Translations under genes and position numbers: made by a program
In this document: positions 13,591 through 15,641 of the stretch, one piece after another
How the letters are laid out: each line of letters begins with the position of its first letter
How positions within the stretch are numbered: the first letter of the stretch is position 1
The notes under the pieces: generated by a model
Told to the model about the DNA's origin: nothing
Seen by the model: only the letters and a program-made list of their open reading frames with translations
Database searches by the model: none
Source of the DNA: Leptospira idonii
GTDB lineage: Bacteria; Spirochaetota; Leptospiria; Leptospirales; Leptospiraceae
Direction: 5' to 3'
Assembly (NCBI RefSeq): GCF_004770995.1
Contig: NZ_RQHW01000029.1
Location: forward strand, 1 to 15,641
Length of the DNA stretch: 15,641 bases

Positions 13591-15003
13591 TTAATTGAAT
13601 TTTTTAGCCTCTATTCTCCCTAAATCAGTTAATCTCCATGCAGCTTTGCTTGCATTTTTTTCAGGTACTTTTTCAAGTAATCCCGCATTTCTTAGCTTAT
13701 AGAATTCAATTTTTACTAAGTTCTCTGATTTTATTCCAGTTAGGTCTCTAGCATCTTTATTTGTTATTTCAGGATTAATTTTCAAATATCGTAATATTGA
13801 TTCAGATGGAGACGCCATTGGTAAATGAGGTAAGGTTACTTTAACATAATTGCCTATTTCTTTAATAATTGGTGGCTGAAGTCCTCTTTCTTTCATTTTT
13901 TGAAAAGCTGTATTTAACCCCTCTCCCATATCTTTATTTGGTGGGTTTGGATACCGATGGAGAGTTCTTACGATTTTAGGATTCCGAGCATATCGGGCAT
14001 CAAGAATATTCGTAGCAGTGACATAACCTGGTAACTTACCTGGACTTAATACTTCAATTCTATTATTAAAAATTAGAACTTGTACATCATCTGATATTGA
14101 ATAATCTCTATGGATTAAAGAATTAACAATTACTTCCCAAATTGCCTCTTGCGGATAATCCATTTGTACTAGCCCGTCTTTAGTCATAACTTTTACAGAT
14201 GAAATTATTTCTGACACTTTTGATGCTATTAGTGTAATTGCTAAATTTAATGGAGCATCAATTGTTTCTTGTTGTAGAAGGTGTTCTCTCTCCGGAACTT
14301 CTTCATTAGTATTATATCTTGTAATTTTAATACTGCATTTACGTGGAAGTAAAGATGCTGGTGATGGTAAAAACAGTAAAACAGCAGCGACTCTTGGATA
14401 CCATTCTTTGTATGTGAATAGATTTTGATTTACGCAGAAGTCTAACGCATCTGTTCTTGGTGAAAAAGATCTTAGATAACTATCAATTTCTTTTGAATCG
14501 GTGATTTGTTCAGGTGGAATTTCTGGTAAAACTTGGTCTTCAAAGGTTGTTGCCCCTTTGGCATAAGAAAGCTCTATTATCTTTTGAGGATCTTTCAATT
14601 GTAAAGATTGGGCGCCTGATCTTTGGTAAACTAGTCCGTCTAAAGTTTTGTGGAGTTCCGCTGTCCTTTCTATGTTTACTTGTAAAACATAACCTTTAAA
14701 TTCAGAACATTTTAATATCGTATATTTTAAATCTATACTGGGGGATATATTGAAAAGTGTTTGAAGATGACCATTTAGGTCTTCAATAGATGAGAAGCCA
14801 TCCCACCTCAACTGAGGATTAGGCTCATCAGAACTATCTTTAATTCCTATTAATAGTTCGCCACCATCAGCATTTCCAAAAGCAACTGCATGTTTTTGAA
14901 TTTTATTTGGTGCTAGTAATTTCGCTTTTTTATCAAAGAAATGTGATTCTTCTCTTATTGCTAATTCTAAAAATTCTTGTTTCGTTATTTCTTTTACTTT
15001 CAT
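13591..15003 (-). CDS. AlbA_2 (Schlafen-like) / HATPase_c_4 / winged-helix protein, 470 aa
   Basis: Belongs to the COG2865-type group often labelled putative transcriptional regulator or ATP-binding protein. Residues about 10-140 are an AlbA_2 domain (KIQKHAVAFGNADGGELLIG, then a YQRSGAQS segment). Residues about 280-390 are a HATPase_c_4 domain (AIWEVIVNSLIHRDYS at 287-302, NRIEVLSPGKLP at 314-325, GEGLNTAF at 360-367). Residues about 400-466 are a winged helix (NKDARDLTGIKSENLVKIEF, then RNAGLLEK). Full length for the group. The start ATG has GAGGA 7 nt upstream. Roles suggested for this family include regulation and phage defence; AlbA_2 domains are related to the Schlafen nuclease core, but no nuclease acid triad is clear here. 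Sole gene of its cassette. Confidence 0.85.
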   Translation of the reverse strand: MKVKEITKQEFLELAIREESHFFDKKAKLLAPNKIQKHAVAFGNADGGELLIGIKDSSDEPNPQLRWDGFSSIEDLNGHLQTLFNISPSIDLKYTILKCSEFKGYVLQVNIERTAELHKTLDGLVYQRSGAQSLQLKDPQKIIELSYAKGATTFEDQVLPEIPPEQITDSKEIDSYLRSFSPRTDALDFCVNQNLFTYKEWYPRVAAVLLFLPSPASLLPRKCSIKITRYNTNEEVPEREHLLQQETIDAPLNLAITLIASKVSEIISSVKVMTKDGLVQMDYPQEAIWEVIVNSLIHRDYSISDDVQVLIFNNRIEVLSPGKLPGYVTATNILDARYARNPKIVRTLHRYPNPPNKDMGEGLNTAFQKMKERGLQPPIIKEIGNYVKVTLPHLPMASPSESILRYLKINPEITNKDARDLTGIKSENLVKIEFYKLRNAGLLEKVPEKNASKAAWRLTDLGRIEAKKFN

Positions 15004-15033
15004 ATTTATATCCTCGATTGGCTATGCTATTGC

Positions 15034-15178
15034 GACTAACGAACTAGGCTTACCGACGTTGGCAGACGGCGCGTTTTCTTGCTTTTTGCATAGAAACGTG
15101 CCGGACAGCCAATTTGCCTTTAGGCCGAACGAGGGCGGCTGTGCCGTCCCGAAGTGAAGCGGTAAGCCGTAGTTATGC
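15034..15178 (-). repeat. attC-like repeat K, short variant
   Basis: AAC 15038-15040 to GTT 15172-15174, only 137 bp. L boxes GGCTTACCG / CGGTAAGCC are perfect 9-bp arms, spacers gaacta and gta. The CTGAG...CGTTAG hairpin with the bulged G is missing. Instead GTTGGC / GCCAAT flank a single hairpin around CGTTTTCTTGC. The outer architecture is kept with a reduced core. Confidence 0.75.
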
Positions 15179-15185
15179 GAAGTTC

Positions 15186-15641
15186 TCAGCTATCTATTTC
15201 ATTATAAAGAATTAAATCAATCCAATAATCTTTTCCAGAGGTTTTCAAATTTTCATCGAAAAGAAACTTTTCAATGAGATTGCGCAGTATATTTTTTGCA
15301 GCTAAAACATCATTTAAAAGAGATTGATCGAATGATTTGTTTTTCCCGATTCCTCCATGAACAATTTTGTTTCGCGCATTGAATACGGATTTCAACAGTG
15401 TATAGTTCTCTTTCCGTTTTTCTTTTTCAAATAAAAATGCATAATATAAGGACATTTTAAAAGTTTGTTCTCCTGATTCATTTGGATTAAGTAGTGATTC
15501 TATCCCAATTACTGAATCAATCAATGAATCGATAGGAGATATTCGATTTTCTGAATCAGATAATCTGCTAATGGCTATATTTAGTTTATGATTGTATTTT
15601 TTCCCTAATTCTTTATATATCTTTTTTATTTTTGTTATTTC
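15186..15641 (-). CDS. HEPN-like protein (Apea-type), 3' part; start lies beyond the window
   Basis: The frame is open from the right edge (15641) to the stop at 15186; 151 residues are visible. An internal TTG at 15522-15524 is not a likely start because clear coding sequence continues upstream (ISRLSDSENRISPIDSLIDS). The features RLSDSENR, IDSVIGIESLL, and above all ARNKIVHGG, an R-N-x3-H motif (visible residues 90-95), match HEPN domains of the Apea-like type, whose R-x4-6-H motif forms the RNase active site. Such proteins act in abortive infection or toxin systems. The gene is preceded on its 3' side by repeat K, so it is the cargo of cassette 12. Whether other domains lie upstream cannot be seen. 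Confidence 0.65.
   Translation of the reverse strand, partial: EITKIKKIYKELGKKYNHKLNIAISRLSDSENRISPIDSLIDSVIGIESLLNPNESGEQTFKMSLYYAFLFEKEKRKENYTLLKSVFNARNKIVHGGIGKNKSFDQSLLNDVLAAKNILRNLIEKFLFDENLKTSGKDYWIDLILYNEIDS

Larger units (their letters stand above)
8..15641 (-). mobile_element. Integron-like gene cassette array (11 complete intervals plus one partial)
   Basis: Eleven complete structured repeats and one tail, all in one orientation, separate units that each hold one gene, a toxin-antitoxin pair, a small operon or no gene. The two ends of every complete unit are complementary over 15-22 bp in a unit-specific way, as the start of an integron cassette is complementary to the R'' box of its own attC. 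Taking G|TT on the minus strand as crossover by analogy, cassette limits are 8-4942, 4943-5329, 5330-5893, 5894-6774, 6775-8351, 8352-9797, 9798-10357, 10358-12119, 12120-13029, 13030-13417, 13418-15039 and 15040 onward. The two ncA cassettes share their left repeat but not their right one, which assigns the left repeat to the cassette. No integrase or attI is visible. Confidence is high that these are discrete units and moderate that a tyrosine integrase moves them. Confidence 0.8.

Noticed and set aside
4937..15178. CRISPR array
   Set aside because: Repeats are 137-164 bp, imperfect and separated by 215 to about 1600 bp or more of unique sequence with genes; no cas genes.
4937..15178. Simple MITE or REP-like insertions
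   Set aside because: Insertions of a repeat would not make the far ends of the intervening DNA complementary to each other, and no target-site duplications flank the repeats.

Overview
The window is an AT-rich, one-direction array of small gene cassettes separated by a large structured repeat. It reads like a stretch of a chromosomal integron or superintegron, or a cassette array that has lost its integrase. No integrase or attI site lies in the window. The style of the genes (small VapBC and HicAB pairs, low GC, AT-rich leaders) and of the repeats suggests a Leptospira-like spirochaete. That is recall and inference, not proof.

Eleven complete repeats (A to K, at about 4937, 5324, 5888, 6769, 8346, 9792, 10352, 12114, 13024, 13412 and 15034) and the tail of a twelfth (1-14) all point the same way. 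Each starts with ...AAC and ends with GTT.... Each has an unpaired 6-nt spacer on the left and a 3-4 nt spacer on the right, then a second paired box of 7-9 bp that covaries between copies. Inside lies a branched core of 2-3 hairpins. This is the R-L / L-R layout of attC sites, but the repeats are long (137-164 bp from AAC to GTT) and branched.

The strongest evidence for cassettes is at their ends. The bases just after each repeat are complementary, over 15-22 bp and in a cassette-specific way, to the bases just before the next repeat. This holds for all 11 complete intervals, and all 11 share one mismatch at position 11 (G at one end, T at the other). Duplicated cassettes carry the same left-hand repeat, so the repeat at the left (3' on the minus strand) belongs to the cassette. 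Most genes read on the minus strand, towards their own repeat.

Layout by cassette. (1) 8-4942: XRE repressor, divergent XRE regulator, and a coupled SMC-like ATPase plus kinase-fold protein, a candidate defence module. (2) 4943-5329: no ORF, type ncA. (3) 5330-5893: no ORF, type ncB. (4) 5894-6774: HicAB toxin-antitoxin. (5) 6775-8351: mercury cassette with merR, a merT-merP fusion and a GDCCVxC protein, but no merA. (6) 8352-9797: EVE-HNH modification-dependent nuclease candidate. (7) 9798-10357: second ncB. (8) 10358-12119: half-size EamA transporter plus TauE/SafE permease. (9) 12120-13029: VapBC. (10) 13030-13417: second ncA. (11) 13418-15039: AlbA_2 / HATPase_c_4 / winged-helix protein. 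(12) 15040 to beyond the edge: HEPN-like protein, start not in the window.

The cargo is typical of an accessory array: toxin-antitoxins, nuclease and abortive-infection candidates, metal handling and small transporters. Several genes carry their own promoters. The most unusual points are the size and branching of the repeats, the long cassette-specific end complementarity with its fixed mismatch, the two kinds of ORF-less cassette each present twice, and the ATPase-kinase pair.
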